A stretch of 64,000 bases of DNA from an uncultured Rhodospirillaceae bacterium (GTDB lineage Bacteria > Pseudomonadota > Alphaproteobacteria > Azospirillales > Azospirillaceae): contig CALBDS010000061.1 of the NCBI GenBank assembly GCA_937927415.1, positions 1-64,000 on the forward strand, read 5' to 3'. Of this stretch, positions 1 to 8,061 are shown one piece after another. Below the pieces are notes generated by a model, which saw nothing but the letters and a program-made list of their open reading frames with translations, was not told the DNA's origin and searched no databases. The translations under genes were made by a program, and so were the position numbers. How positions within the stretch are numbered: position 1 is the first letter of the stretch; each line of letters starts with the position of its first letter.

Positions 1-54
1 AGCTCATCACCCATTGGCAAAAAATAGCAAAAACCTCTTGTTAGCGCCTATGGG

Positions 55-876
55 GTGTCGCCCTCGGCCCTCAGCCACGGGTTGCGGGGGCTGGAAGAAC
101 GGCTGGGGGTCCGGCTGGTCAACCGCACCACCCGCAGCGTCGCCCCGACCCAGGCGGGCTTGCGGCTGCTGTCCCGGCTGGAGCCGGCGCTGCTGGACAT
201 TGCCGAAGCCCTGGAAGCCATCAACGAGGACCGTGCCCGCCCGGCGGGAACCCTGCGGCTTACCGTCTCGCGGCTGGGGGCGTCGGCGGTGCTGGCGCCG
301 GCCCTGCCCCGCTTCCGCGCCGCCTTCCCCGACGTGCATCTGGATATCTCGGTGGACGACGGCTTTGCCGATGTGGTGGCCGACGGGTTCGACGCCGGCA
401 TCCGCTTCGGGGAAAGCCTGGAGAACGACATGATCGCGGTGCCGGTCAGCGGCCCCGCCCGCATGACGGTGGTGGGATCGCCGGATTATTTCGCCCGCCA
501 CCCGCCGCCCATCACCCCCTATGACCTGAAGGATCACGCCTGCATCCGTTTCCGCCTGCCCAGCCGCCGTGCCCTCTACCGCTGGGAATTCGAACGGGAC
601 GGCAAGGAGGTGGAGGTGGCGGTCAGCGGCCCCTTGACCCTGAACGATCTGGAAATGGCGACACGGGCAGCACTCGACGGAATCGGGCTGACCTATGCCG
701 GGGCGGAATATGTGGCGCCGCTGGTCGCCGCCGGGCGGCTGGTGCCGGTGCTGGACGACTGGCTGCCGCCGTTTCCGGGATTCTTCCTTTACTACCCCAG
801 CCGGCGCCAGATGCCGGCGGCTCTGCGCGCGCTGATCGACACGCTGCGCCACGGGCCGGGGGCGGCGGAGGGATGA
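55..876 (+). CDS. LysR-family transcriptional regulator, 5' end missing
   Basis: The reading frame opens at a GTG inside what is normally the winged-helix DNA-binding domain: the first residues SPSALSHGLRGLEERLG are the recognition-helix part of a LysR protein. About 30 N-terminal residues of the usual ~300 are absent, and the same frame has a TAG stop at 25-27. The rest is a complete LysR effector-binding domain (about residues 65-265), so the family call is firm. The protein as written probably cannot bind DNA normally. Either an insertion or deletion removed the 5' end, or the true start lies in another frame upstream of the window. The AT-rich bases at 1-50 do not look like the rest of the gene. 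Target genes are unknown. Confidence 0.75.
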   Translation: MSPSALSHGLRGLEERLGVRLVNRTTRSVAPTQAGLRLLSRLEPALLDIAEALEAINEDRARPAGTLRLTVSRLGASAVLAPALPRFRAAFPDVHLDISVDDGFADVVADGFDAGIRFGESLENDMIAVPVSGPARMTVVGSPDYFARHPPPITPYDLKDHACIRFRLPSRRALYRWEFERDGKEVEVAVSGPLTLNDLEMATRAALDGIGLTYAGAEYVAPLVAAGRLVPVLDDWLPPFPGFFLYYPSRRQMPAALRALIDTLRHGPGAAEG

Positions 877-891
877 CGGGCGGAATCGGGG

Positions 892-2205
892 TTACCCCAC
901 CCCGCCGCCGGCCTCCTCGATGATGGCCATGGCGGCTTCGGCGCCGAACAGGATCTCGATCAGCCGCAACTCGTCCATGATGACCGACACGCCGGCCCCG
1001 CCGCGCCGGCCCACCCGGCTCTGCCGCAGCTTGTCCAGAAGCAAGGTGCGGTAGGCGCCGAATTCACGGTCCAGCACCCCTTCCAGATGGCGGGCCAGCC
1101 CCAGACGCTCGCCGGCCATTTCGATCTTGCGGGTGGAGCGGGCCACCGCCTCGGCGGTTGCCACCTCCTCGTCGGTGGCGTCGGTGCGGGCGGCAAGATC
1201 GCCGACCGTGCGGCGCATCTCTCCGCTTAAGGAATTCTCAAAGGTGCGGACGATGGTCTTCGACGCCCGCGCCTTGGTGGCCGACAGGGTTTTCGCGTCC
1301 AGCTTCACCGCCGCCGGGGCGTTTTCCAGCGATTCGATCAGCGACACCAGCCGCACCGTGGTGTCGGCGGCACTCTGCACCGAATGGGCGCCCAGATTGC
1401 CGACATCGGTGTTCATGCTGTCGATCTCGTTCAGGCATTCCACCGCCGCTTCGGCCAGCATCCGGTCGCGCTGGTCGGTGGGCAGGTCGAGATCGTTGTC
1501 GATCATGATGCGGAAGATCTGCGACGGCTCCGTCGTCCGCCGCATCAGCATGGTGTAGCACGAACGGAAAACCGCGTCCGACACGTGCCGCATGGAATAG
1601 AGCAGCGCCAGGGCCACGGTTTCCTGTTCCCCCGTCAGGATGCCCATGGGCCGGGGCGGCAATTGCTCCAACAGGGCGGTGATGTCGATGGCATGTTCGT
1701 AAAGCTGGGCCACCCCATCCAGCCGCTTGCGGTAATCCTCCTGCCACCCCGGCACCGGGGCGCCGCCGTGCTGGAGGAAATCCCGCAAGGCGGCGGCGGC
1801 GGCGGGCCACAGCACCTCGCCCAGGCGGGACACCGTTTCCACGTCGTCCATGGTGCGGTCGGGGGGGATGGCGGTGACGGCGGCGGCCAGCGGCGGCGAC
1901 AGGCCGCGGCGGACCACCTCGCGGATGACCTCCAGCATCGGGCGCGGTACCAGCCACGGATTCCCCGCCGCCTGCGCCGGTTCGGCCAGCAGGTCCTGCA
2001 GCGGCAGGAACAGCACCCGCGCATAGGTCAGCGGCCGGGACGGGCGCACCAGCGCCAGCCGGCTGCGCACCCGCTCGACGATATCCTCCACGATGCGACG
2101 GGACGGCAGCCGGTCGATGAACCCCATGACACGGGCCAGTTGCCGGTCGGAAGCCTGGCGCAGCGACCGTTCCACCTCCTGGCGGATGTGCTCGTCATGG
2201 TTCAT
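892..2205 (-). CDS. Hypothetical protein, 437 aa, mostly helical
   Basis: No family is recognised. The protein is soluble, rich in Arg, Ala and Leu, and predicted to be mainly alpha-helical, without signal peptide or membrane span. It is the second gene of a minus-strand pair: its ATG overlaps the TGA of the 2202-3308 gene in an ATGA arrangement, which implies translational coupling. The pair is divergent from four coupled genes starting at 3523, so all six may belong to one system. High GC and normal codon use suggest a resident gene. The coding assignment is well supported by length, coupling and codon bias; the role is unknown. Confidence 0.75.
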   Translation of the reverse strand: MNHDEHIRQEVERSLRQASDRQLARVMGFIDRLPSRRIVEDIVERVRSRLALVRPSRPLTYARVLFLPLQDLLAEPAQAAGNPWLVPRPMLEVIREVVRRGLSPPLAAAVTAIPPDRTMDDVETVSRLGEVLWPAAAAALRDFLQHGGAPVPGWQEDYRKRLDGVAQLYEHAIDITALLEQLPPRPMGILTGEQETVALALLYSMRHVSDAVFRSCYTMLMRRTTEPSQIFRIMIDNDLDLPTDQRDRMLAEAAVECLNEIDSMNTDVGNLGAHSVQSAADTTVRLVSLIESLENAPAAVKLDAKTLSATKARASKTIVRTFENSLSGEMRRTVGDLAARTDATDEEVATAEAVARSTRKIEMAGERLGLARHLEGVLDREFGAYRTLLLDKLRQSRVGRRGGAGVSVIMDELRLIEILFGAEAAMAIIEEAGGGVG

Positions 2206-3308
2206 GCGGCCACCGCCCTCAGCACCTCGTTGCGGGCGGTGCGGTCAAGCAGGTGGGTGCCGCTGCGCCAATCGACGTTGGCCTTCACCCAGCGGCGCTG
2301 ATTCCAGGTGCGTTCCACCGGCACATTGCCGTCCACCCACTCCGCCACTTCCTTGGGCATCACCGGCACCATGCGGCCGATGTCCATCAGCACTTCGCGC
2401 TGGGCGTCGCGGCTGGAGGCACCGTCCCACAGGGCACAGATGGCATGCCAGCCGTCCAGCAGCCAATCGGGCCGTCCGAACAGCCCCAGCAGCCGTTCGC
2501 GGTTGCCGCCCCAGCTTTGCAGCAGCCGGACCAGATTGTCCAATTCGGCATAGCAGTTTTCCAGGGTCACGGCGCTGAGGTCGAGGGTCAGCTTCGCCAC
2601 CTCCGCCGCGAACAGGGCGATTTGCCCCGCCTCCGTCGCGTCGGTGTTGCCGAAGCTCATCAGCCCGCCGTACAGCTTTTCCAGGGATGCCTGCAGCACC
2701 GGCATCCGCGCCGGATAATCGCGGGACCGGAACCCCACCGGGGCCACAATGGCGCTCAACTCCTCCAGCCAGCAGAAGATGGTTTCCGCCCCGGCCCCCA
2801 GCGTCGGTTCCATCCGCTCGACCATCTTGCGCGTCTTGGTCCGCAGGTCGGTGTCGGACGGGTTGAACCGGCGCCAGTCGATCTGTCCCACCCCACCCTG
2901 GTTCAGCAGGCGGACGATCAGCAGGAAATTGGCGATCAGCCGGTCGTCGGCCTCCTGCGCCAGGGCGGCCTGGGCGGCCTTGGCGGCGGGGCGGCCGGCA
3001 ACACCGCTGAGCGCCACCTTGCGCCCGGCGGCGCGGATGGTGCCGGGGGACAGCAGCGGCTCCTTCAGCACCGTTTCGTACAGCAGCCGGTCATGGACGG
3101 TGATGCGGGTCAGGGACGCCAGCCCATCCCACCCCATAACGTAAAAGCCAATGCCGCCGGACGGGTTGGCAATCACGAATTCCAATTTCTGGCGATGCGT
3201 GGGACGCACACGGGCGCAGGCCAGGAGCGGCGTTGTAAAAGGCACCGCCACCCCCCGTTCAAGGAAGGTTGTCGGCCGGTAATCTTCCAAGAGAGCGCCA
3301 ACGGTCAT
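2202..3308 (-). CDS. Hypothetical protein, 368 aa
   Basis: The chosen start is the ATG at 3308 (MTVGALLEDY), preceded by an AAAGAA stretch. The frame stays open further upstream to 3611, but that extension crosses the divergent promoter region and the start of the opposite gene, so it is unlikely to be translated. The N-terminal ~90 residues look beta-rich and the remainder helical. No catalytic motif, signal peptide or membrane span is seen, and no family is recognised. The stop overlaps the start of the 892-2205 gene by four bases, so the two are almost certainly co-translated. A perfect inverted repeat lies about 30 bp upstream of its start and may control it. Confidence 0.75.
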   Translation of the reverse strand: MTVGALLEDYRPTTFLERGVAVPFTTPLLACARVRPTHRQKLEFVIANPSGGIGFYVMGWDGLASLTRITVHDRLLYETVLKEPLLSPGTIRAAGRKVALSGVAGRPAAKAAQAALAQEADDRLIANFLLIVRLLNQGGVGQIDWRRFNPSDTDLRTKTRKMVERMEPTLGAGAETIFCWLEELSAIVAPVGFRSRDYPARMPVLQASLEKLYGGLMSFGNTDATEAGQIALFAAEVAKLTLDLSAVTLENCYAELDNLVRLLQSWGGNRERLLGLFGRPDWLLDGWHAICALWDGASSRDAQREVLMDIGRMVPVMPKEVAEWVDGNVPVERTWNQRRWVKANVDWRSGTHLLDRTARNEVLRAVAA

Positions 3309-3335
3309 GACGGTTCTTTCGAAAAAAAGCGCCCG

Positions 3336-3356
3336 TGTTATCCGAATTTGATAACA
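3336..3356. promoter_or_regulatory. Inverted repeat, candidate operator in a divergent control region
   Basis: TGTTATC at 3336-3342 and GATAACA at 3350-3356 are exact inverted copies separated by 7 AT-rich bases. The site lies in the 214-bp gap between two divergent coupled gene sets, about 30 bp from one start and 165 bp from the other. A dimeric repressor or activator site is the simplest reading; the binding protein is not identified. Confidence 0.45.
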
Positions 3357-3522
3357 TTGTTTATGGAGTGGTGGAATGATCGACTGATCGGCGCCACCCG
3401 TGTGAAGATATGTCAACACACGCTTGACGGCATTTATAGACCCGGTGAAGATAAACATCAAGGCAGGGGGGCTATCCATTGGCGTCATGCCTGCACCCCC
3501 GGACGCGGTGGAAAACGGTGCC

Positions 3523-4107
3523 ATGACCAACCTGGAAGTATTTTCAACCGTTTTGGTTGTGCTTAGTGCCGCTGCGCTGGGACTGTCCGTGGTGGTGGAA
3601 AGTCTGCGCATGGCGTCCGTCGCGCGCCAACGCTATATTCTGAACCGCGAAAAGGAAAACCGCGCCGCCAATCTGGGCCGATTGCGCCAGCGTCTGGCCG
3701 AATTGGGGCGCGACGCGCAGGAACGGCAGGCCGCCATTGAGTCGGCGCAGGCCGATCGGCAGCGGGTCCTGTCGCTGACCCAGAGCCTGCTGGCCGAGCG
3801 TATCGAAATGATCCATGAACTGGGCGAGCCGGACGCCGCCGCCACCTTGTACCTCAGTCCGCTTCAGGTCCGATCCGATGCCCGGCGCGGCAGCCAGAAG
3901 CTGCCGTTCGCCCGCGACATCTGGCAGCACAACAACATGGCTTATATCTGGGCCGCCACGTCCGACGGCGCCTTTGCCATGGTCAGCCGCGCCTTCGACA
4001 GCCGCAAAGGCATCGAACCCGGACGGGTCCGCCGCGCCGAAACCCCATCCGGCGACACGGCCCCCCCCGGCGGCACGCCCAACGGAGCCGCGCGGTCCAT
4101 GGCATGA
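3523..4107 (+). CDS. Membrane-anchored coiled-coil protein, 194 aa
   Basis: One hydrophobic segment at about residues 7-27 is followed by a long charged heptad-like stretch (about 38-95, many Arg, Glu, Gln and Leu), a small folded part at about 115-155 and a Pro/Gly-rich tail. This is the layout of a single-span inner-membrane protein with a cytoplasmic coiled coil. The ATG at 3523 is preferred because it puts the membrane span at the N terminus; an in-frame ATG at 3487 is possible. It is the first of four plus-strand genes joined by overlaps, and its TGA overlaps the next ATG. No named family is recognised. Confidence 0.7.
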   Translation: MTNLEVFSTVLVVLSAAALGLSVVVESLRMASVARQRYILNREKENRAANLGRLRQRLAELGRDAQERQAAIESAQADRQRVLSLTQSLLAERIEMIHELGEPDAAATLYLSPLQVRSDARRGSQKLPFARDIWQHNNMAYIWAATSDGAFAMVSRAFDSRKGIEPGRVRRAETPSGDTAPPGGTPNGAARSMA

Positions 4108-4808
4108 TCGCCCTTCTTTTGTACGGCGCGGTATCGCTGATCGTGTTCAGCGCGATCCTGACGCGCCTGGGCTTGCGCCGGGCCGCCGCATCCCGCCGCG
4201 CCATGGAAGCGGAAGAGCGCACGCTCGCCACCATCGGCACCGAGGTGGAGGAGATCACCCGCGCGCTCTACGACGCCCAGGACCGGGTGAACGGGCTGGA
4301 CACCCGTCTGGGGGAGGCTCAGGCGGCACTCCAGGCCGCCGAGCGCCAGCTTGCCGCCGCCCGCACCATGCCGGCGGAACGCTATTACGTCTTCGACCGT
4401 CTGGACCCCCGCCCCGGCACCATCTGGGAGGTGCCCATCACCCATGGGGGAGAGGCCAATCACGCCCACCGCATGGCCGCCGTGTGGGGCGGCACCCGCC
4501 GCTATCTGGTGGTGGCCGGCACCCGGCGGGAGGCGATGGACCGCCTGACCCAACGCTACCCCAAATCCTATGGGTTCGAGGTGGGCAGCCCCGTTCCCTG
4601 CACGCTGTTCCTGCCCAAGCCCAGCGGCGACGGTCCGGTGCCGCTGCCGCCCGCCGAGCCGGGACCCGCGGTTCCCCGCGCCGCCCGCCTGCCGAAGCCG
4701 GATGCCCGCATGGGAATCCAAGGGGGAACCGAAAACGCGGATACCCCCGCTTCCGATGCCCCTCCACCCGATGCCCCCCCACCCGATGAAGGCCGCTCCC
4801 ATGCATGA
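4104..4808 (+). CDS. Membrane-anchored coiled-coil protein, 234 aa
   Basis: The architecture repeats the preceding gene: a membrane span at residues 2-22, a coiled coil at about 28-88, a globular part at about 91-173 and a Pro/Asp-rich tail. Both globular parts contain an aromatic-Trp-Ala stretch followed by an Arg-rich helix, so the two may be distant paralogues; that is a visual impression, not an alignment. The start overlaps the previous stop (ATGA), and the next gene begins inside the final codons. A partner role with the upstream protein, perhaps as a hetero-oligomer, is inferred from layout only. Function unknown. Confidence 0.7.
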   Translation: MIALLLYGAVSLIVFSAILTRLGLRRAAASRRAMEAEERTLATIGTEVEEITRALYDAQDRVNGLDTRLGEAQAALQAAERQLAAARTMPAERYYVFDRLDPRPGTIWEVPITHGGEANHAHRMAAVWGGTRRYLVVAGTRREAMDRLTQRYPKSYGFEVGSPVPCTLFLPKPSGDGPVPLPPAEPGPAVPRAARLPKPDARMGIQGGTENADTPASDAPPPDAPPPDEGRSHA

Positions 4809-5178
4809 AGTCCGCTGCATCGTCCTGGACTCCATCGAGCTGTTTCAGTCGCTGGTGGAATTCTACCGCTTCCGGCGCCAAACCCTTCCCGCCGGGCAGG
4901 TGGACAGCATCACCCTGACCGAGGACGAAACCGCCGTCACCGCCCGTTTCGCCATCCGCGATGATTACGGCGCCGTCACCATCATCGACATCGGGGAAAC
5001 TGAACTGGCCGCCATGGTCATGCGCTATCTGATGGAGCGCAAGGTGCCGCTGGCCAGCCATATGCAAAAGCAACTGATCGTGGTGGAGGATCAATTGACC
5101 CTGGTGCTGCACGATGCGGCCCAGCCGTTCCGCCATCGGCTGGGGCTGCGCCCCGATGCCGGCGCGAAGACGCCATGA
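4801..5178 (+). CDS. Hypothetical protein, 125 aa
   Basis: The start at 4801 follows a GAAGG ribosome-binding site and overlaps the stop of the upstream gene by eight bases. The frame is open further upstream, but that part only mirrors the neighbour's coding sequence. The protein is small, acidic and soluble, with no cysteine pair, membrane span or known motif. Its stop overlaps the next start (ATGA at 5175), so it is the third of four coupled genes. Family not recognised. Confidence 0.7.
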   Translation: MHEVRCIVLDSIELFQSLVEFYRFRRQTLPAGQVDSITLTEDETAVTARFAIRDDYGAVTIIDIGETELAAMVMRYLMERKVPLASHMQKQLIVVEDQLTLVLHDAAQPFRHRLGLRPDAGAKTP

Positions 5179-5618
5179 CCGCACTCCACCGTGCCATCCG
5201 CGTCCATGGCCCCGATGACGCCGCCGCCGCCGTGCGCGCCGCGGCCGAAGCCGGGGTCGCGGTCCATCTGCTCAGCGCCCCCGCCGCCGCCGCCCATGGC
5301 GGGGCCGCCTGGTTCCTGGCCATGGCCGCCGGGGCCGCGCGGGCAGCACCGCAGGCGGTGGCCGGCATCGTCGCCGATTGCGCCGACCGGGCCGGCGATG
5401 CCCAGGCGGTCCTGGCCGCCGCGGCACAGGACGGGATCCCGCTGACCGCCATCATCTTCACCGGCCACCCCGCCGCCGCCCGCGCGCTGGCCGCACTGGC
5501 TGATGAGCGGGGAACGTCGGTGTGGACGGCCCCGCCGCCGGACATGCTGGATCCCGGCCACGGGCCGGACCCGTACCGCACCTGCCGCACCTGGTTGACG
5601 ATGCCGGCGGTGAACTGA
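5175..5618 (+). CDS. Hypothetical Ala-rich protein, 147 aa
   Basis: This is the last gene of the coupled plus-strand set and starts by a four-base overlap with its neighbour. The sequence alternates short hydrophobic strands and Ala-rich helices, as in a small alpha/beta fold, and ends in a region with YRTCRTWL. No family is recognised. Residues from about 40 to the end have a second, diverged and frameshifted copy at 7291-7610, so this locus has been duplicated locally. The good copy keeps an intact frame, which suggests selection on the protein. Confidence 0.7.
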   Translation: MTALHRAIRVHGPDDAAAAVRAAAEAGVAVHLLSAPAAAAHGGAAWFLAMAAGAARAAPQAVAGIVADCADRAGDAQAVLAAAAQDGIPLTAIIFTGHPAAARALAALADERGTSVWTAPPPDMLDPGHGPDPYRTCRTWLTMPAVN

Positions 5619-5679
5619 CCGCCCGGTCCGGATCCGGGCCGATCAGGACCGGGCGAGGATGTCCGCCATCTCGTCAGCG
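5291..5679. repeat. Copy A of a local segmental duplication
   Basis: These bases match 7291-7672 along their length with scattered changes. Copy A holds the 3' two-thirds of the intact 147-aa gene plus the last few codons of the small gene that is complete at 7636-7830. At its right edge the similarity switches to a different source, the hemerythrin upstream region at 8511-8590. Confidence 0.75.
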
Positions 5680-5755
5680 ATTTCCACCCTCTTGCCGCTG
5701 ACGCGGCTTCTTTGACCGACGGCCGGAATAGCCGCAGTTTTATTCTGTTTTACCC
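5673..5755. repeat. Partial copy of the hemerythrin promoter and ribosome-binding region
   Basis: About 80 bases match 8511-8590, which is the ribosome-binding site and upstream region of the bacteriohemerythrin gene. In this copy the start codon is destroyed by a small insertion and no hemerythrin coding sequence follows. The junction with the preceding duplication lies in a short shared GTCAGC, as expected of recombination at microhomology. Confidence 0.7.
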
Positions 5756-5836
5756 ATGCTGCACTGAAACCATCCCCACACACTTTTTCTTTGAAAAATC
5801 AAAAAATTCAGTGCGCATTCTGGCTGGATGCAAGCC

Positions 5837-6757
5837 TCATGACCCGGTCAACAACGCTGTGGCTTGACGCACCAGTGTCAGATGGTGATGACGCAGGCTC
5901 TCAACGGGCAATATCAAGACCTCTGTACTCTGTTGGAAATCAAAGCAGGCCAAGCGGTAGGTACCCGATATACTGGCTGGAAGCACAGAAAGGATGACGG
6001 AGTCCGGGTAAAGTGCTTTCTGGAATCCCGCCAGATCACCAATGGCCCTGCGCGACCGATCCGACAGTTCCATCAGGATGGCTGGCCGGTCGCGGTGCAG
6101 GCGCTGCGACAGCCCAGCCAGAACGTTCGCCTCCGCCCCCTCCACATCAATTTTCAGGATGTCGGTGGGCGGAACATGGTTGGCATCCAGATAAGTGCCC
6201 CCCTCCACTATCCGCAGTTCCAGCGTGTCGGACCTGCCCACATCAACAGGGTTTGATTTCAAATCGAAATATCCTGTGCCGGGATTGGATCCGAGAGGCG
6301 GAATAAACAGTGCGGCTCCAGTCTGATCTGCCAGACCGACAGGATGCACCCGACAATTCTTGATGCCATTGGTTGCAAGCCTGTTTTCCAGGATGGCGAT
6401 AGCGGGGGGAAATGGTTCGAACGCATCGATCCGTTCACAGCGGTTAGCCATGAACAGCGTATGGTTACCGCCATTGGCGCCGACATCCAGCATGCATGGC
6501 CGCCGTCCCGGTGGTGTCAGCGCACAGAGATCCGCCAGCAAATCCAACTCATGGCGGCTGTAAGCGCCATAAAAATAGACACTCCAGTCGATGAAATTGG
6601 ATAATGTGCCTTCGTAGAAGTGACCGAAAAACGGCACACGGAAAGGGGTTGGCTTGATCATGTCCGGCGCTGCCAGCAGCCGGATCACGCGATCACGCCC
6701 ACGGGGGATCCAATGTTGATGACCAAGGAATCGCAGTGCCCGCAATAGGAAATTCAT
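5837..6757 (-). CDS. FkbM-family SAM-dependent methyltransferase
   Basis: The 306-aa protein carries the class I methyltransferase motif I LDVGANGGNHT (about residues 90-100), the acidic residue after the second strand (FEPFP) and the FkbM hallmark LKIDVEGAE. Such enzymes O-methylate sugars or lipids of glycans and natural products using S-adenosylmethionine; the substrate here cannot be read from sequence. A GGAGG site lies about 11 bases before the ATG. It is less GC-rich than its neighbours and sits alone in a rearranged patch between two copies of a duplication, next to a second methyltransferase remnant. That fits an acquired glycan-modification fragment. Confidence 0.88.
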   Translation of the reverse strand: MNFLLRALRFLGHQHWIPRGRDRVIRLLAAPDMIKPTPFRVPFFGHFYEGTLSNFIDWSVYFYGAYSRHELDLLADLCALTPPGRRPCMLDVGANGGNHTLFMANRCERIDAFEPFPPAIAILENRLATNGIKNCRVHPVGLADQTGAALFIPPLGSNPGTGYFDLKSNPVDVGRSDTLELRIVEGGTYLDANHVPPTDILKIDVEGAEANVLAGLSQRLHRDRPAILMELSDRSRRAIGDLAGFQKALYPDSVILSVLPASISGTYRLACFDFQQSTEVLILPVESLRHHHLTLVRQATALLTGS

Positions 6758-6924
6758 CTGACCCGTTTCCTCCTTGCCTTGGGCAGGTATGATCCATAGG
6801 AGGGCTGGGCGTCAATCTTACGTTGCGTCGCCATCAGTGCTTGGCGATAACCTGGCAGGGTAACGACAGGGAAACCCTAACTGCCCTGATTGCATATCCG
6901 CCCCCATCCTTAATCCAGGCGAAC
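6758..6924. other. Non-coding stretch upstream of the FkbM gene
   Basis: This moderately AT-rich stretch holds the likely promoter of the minus-strand FkbM gene. No convincing gene, repeat or terminator is visible. The frame of the following methyltransferase remnant is open here but its translation does not resemble a methyltransferase N terminus. Confidence 0.4.
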
Positions 6925-7140
6925 GGCAAATTAGTCACCGAAGCACGCAAGACGAACGCCATCCGCAGCCCCGCCTTCATGCAGCGGTATTTTTCCGGGC
7001 GTGTCCTGGATATCGGATGCGGGGATGATCGAGTTGTTCCGCATGCGCAACCCTTTGACCGGCCCCATGGCGATGCCAGTCGCATCCTGTACCATCTGGC
7101 ACCTGCCCAGTTCGATTGTGTCCACAGTTCGCATTGTCTG
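6925..7140 (+). pseudogene. Remnant of a class I SAM methyltransferase gene
   Basis: Translation in this frame gives a run of about 70 residues typical of a small methyltransferase found in glycan clusters: a KLVTEARKT start, the glycine motif GRVLDIGCGDD, then FDCVHSSHCL. After HCL, where such proteins continue with EH and the second half of the fold, similarity ends abruptly and the frame stops at 7206. About two-thirds of the gene is missing, so it cannot be functional. The bases at 7141-7290 match nothing I recognise in any frame. With the FkbM gene next door it suggests the debris of a glycan-modification cluster. Confidence 0.6.
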
Positions 7141-7290
7141 GACCGACATTCCCCATATGGACGGCCCATCTGCCCGTCTGGAGACGCAGCATACCCTCTG
7201 CGATAACGTGCAGGAAAGTCGATTTCGCCTTTTGCCACCGAGGGCGCGGGTTTCGGAGCCGCTCCATCCCTCAGCAGGATTTCCGAACTC

Positions 7291-7610
7291 CGCCCACGGC
7301 GGAGCCGGCTGGTTCCTGTCCATGGCCGCCGGGGCCGCGCGGGCAGCACGGCAGGCGGTTGGCCGGCACCGTCGCCGATTGCGCCGACGATGCCCAAGCG
7401 GTCCTGACCGCCGCGGCTGAGGGCCGAATTCCGCTGGCCGCCATCACCTTCACCGACCACCCCGCCGCCGCCCGCGCGCTGGCAGCCCTGGCCGGCGCGC
7501 GGGGAACGGCGGTGTGGGCAGCCCCGCCGCCGGACGTGCTGGATCCCGGTCACGGGCCGGACCCGCACCGCACCTGCCGCACCTGGCTGGCGATGCCGGC
7601 GGCGGGTTGA
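7291..7610 (+). pseudogene. Truncated, frameshifted copy of the 147-aa gene at 5175-5618
   Basis: The sequence aligns with 5291-5618 over its whole length. Relative to the intact copy it lacks the first ~40 codons, has an extra T near 7357 that shifts the frame, and has a 9-base in-frame deletion near 7385. The last ~80 codons read cleanly after the shift and end at the same place as the intact protein. It is therefore a decayed paralogue, not a second functional gene. Confidence 0.75.
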
Positions 7611-7672
7611 CCGCCCCCGTCAGGATCCGGACGTGTCAGGGCCGGGCGAGGATGTCCGCCACCTCGTCGGCG
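7291..7672. repeat. Copy B of a local segmental duplication
   Basis: This is the partner of 5291-5679. It continues without a break into the complete small gene at 7636-7830, so copy B keeps the original right-hand context while copy A keeps the original left-hand context. The two copies bracket the methyltransferase patch. Confidence 0.75.
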
Positions 7673-7830
7673 GTGACGGGGCGGTGGATGGCCTTGCTGA
7701 CCGCCCGCGCGGCGGCGTTGCGGGCGGCGGTCTTGGCGTGATCGCCCGTCATCCCCTTGGACTTCGCAGCCAGGAGCGCCTGGGCATAGGCGTCGAGAAT
7801 CAGTTCCTTGTCCGAAATTTCAGTCTTCAT
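7636..7830 (-). CDS. Small hypothetical protein, 64 aa
   Basis: This is a short Ala-rich protein with a Lys/Asp-rich N terminus (MKTEISDKEL), predicted to be two or three helices, with no cysteines or membrane span. The ATG at 7830 is preferred over an earlier one because the ribosome-binding context is better. Its final codons are also present, out of context, at 5651-5679 in the duplicated segment. That shows the sequence was here before the rearrangement. No family is recognised; codon bias and clean frame support it being real. Confidence 0.5.
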   Translation of the reverse strand: MKTEISDKELILDAYAQALLAAKSKGMTGDHAKTAARNAAARAVSKAIHRPVTADEVADILARP

Positions 7831-8005
7831 GACAGGTGTCCCGTTCAAACGGCATCAAAAGGGGTTCATGCCAGATAAACGGGAAAAATGTGTGATCCCC
7901 TACCGCCGTTGGCAACGTCGCGTTGGTGATAGGAACCTATGCAGACAAGGCATGGGGTTTTGCCGGAAGGCGGTTGTCCCTGTCATAAACATCCCCGAAA
8001 GGGAC

Positions 8006-8033
8006 GGGGGCGGCGGGGAAAGGGACCGCCCCC
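8006..8033 (-). terminator. Stem-loop after the hemerythrin gene
   Basis: GGGGGCGG at 8006-8013 pairs with CCGCCCCC at 8026-8033 (8-bp perfect stem, 12-base loop), 28 bases past the hemerythrin stop. The T-run on the transcribed side is poor, so termination may be weak. Confidence 0.45.
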
Positions 8034-8061
8034 TCCCCCGCCTGCGATCCCTTGACGCCGG

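Noticed and set aside
49..876. Calling the LysR gene complete from the GTG at 55
   Set aside because: The first helices of the DNA-binding domain are missing, so the gene is treated as truncated.
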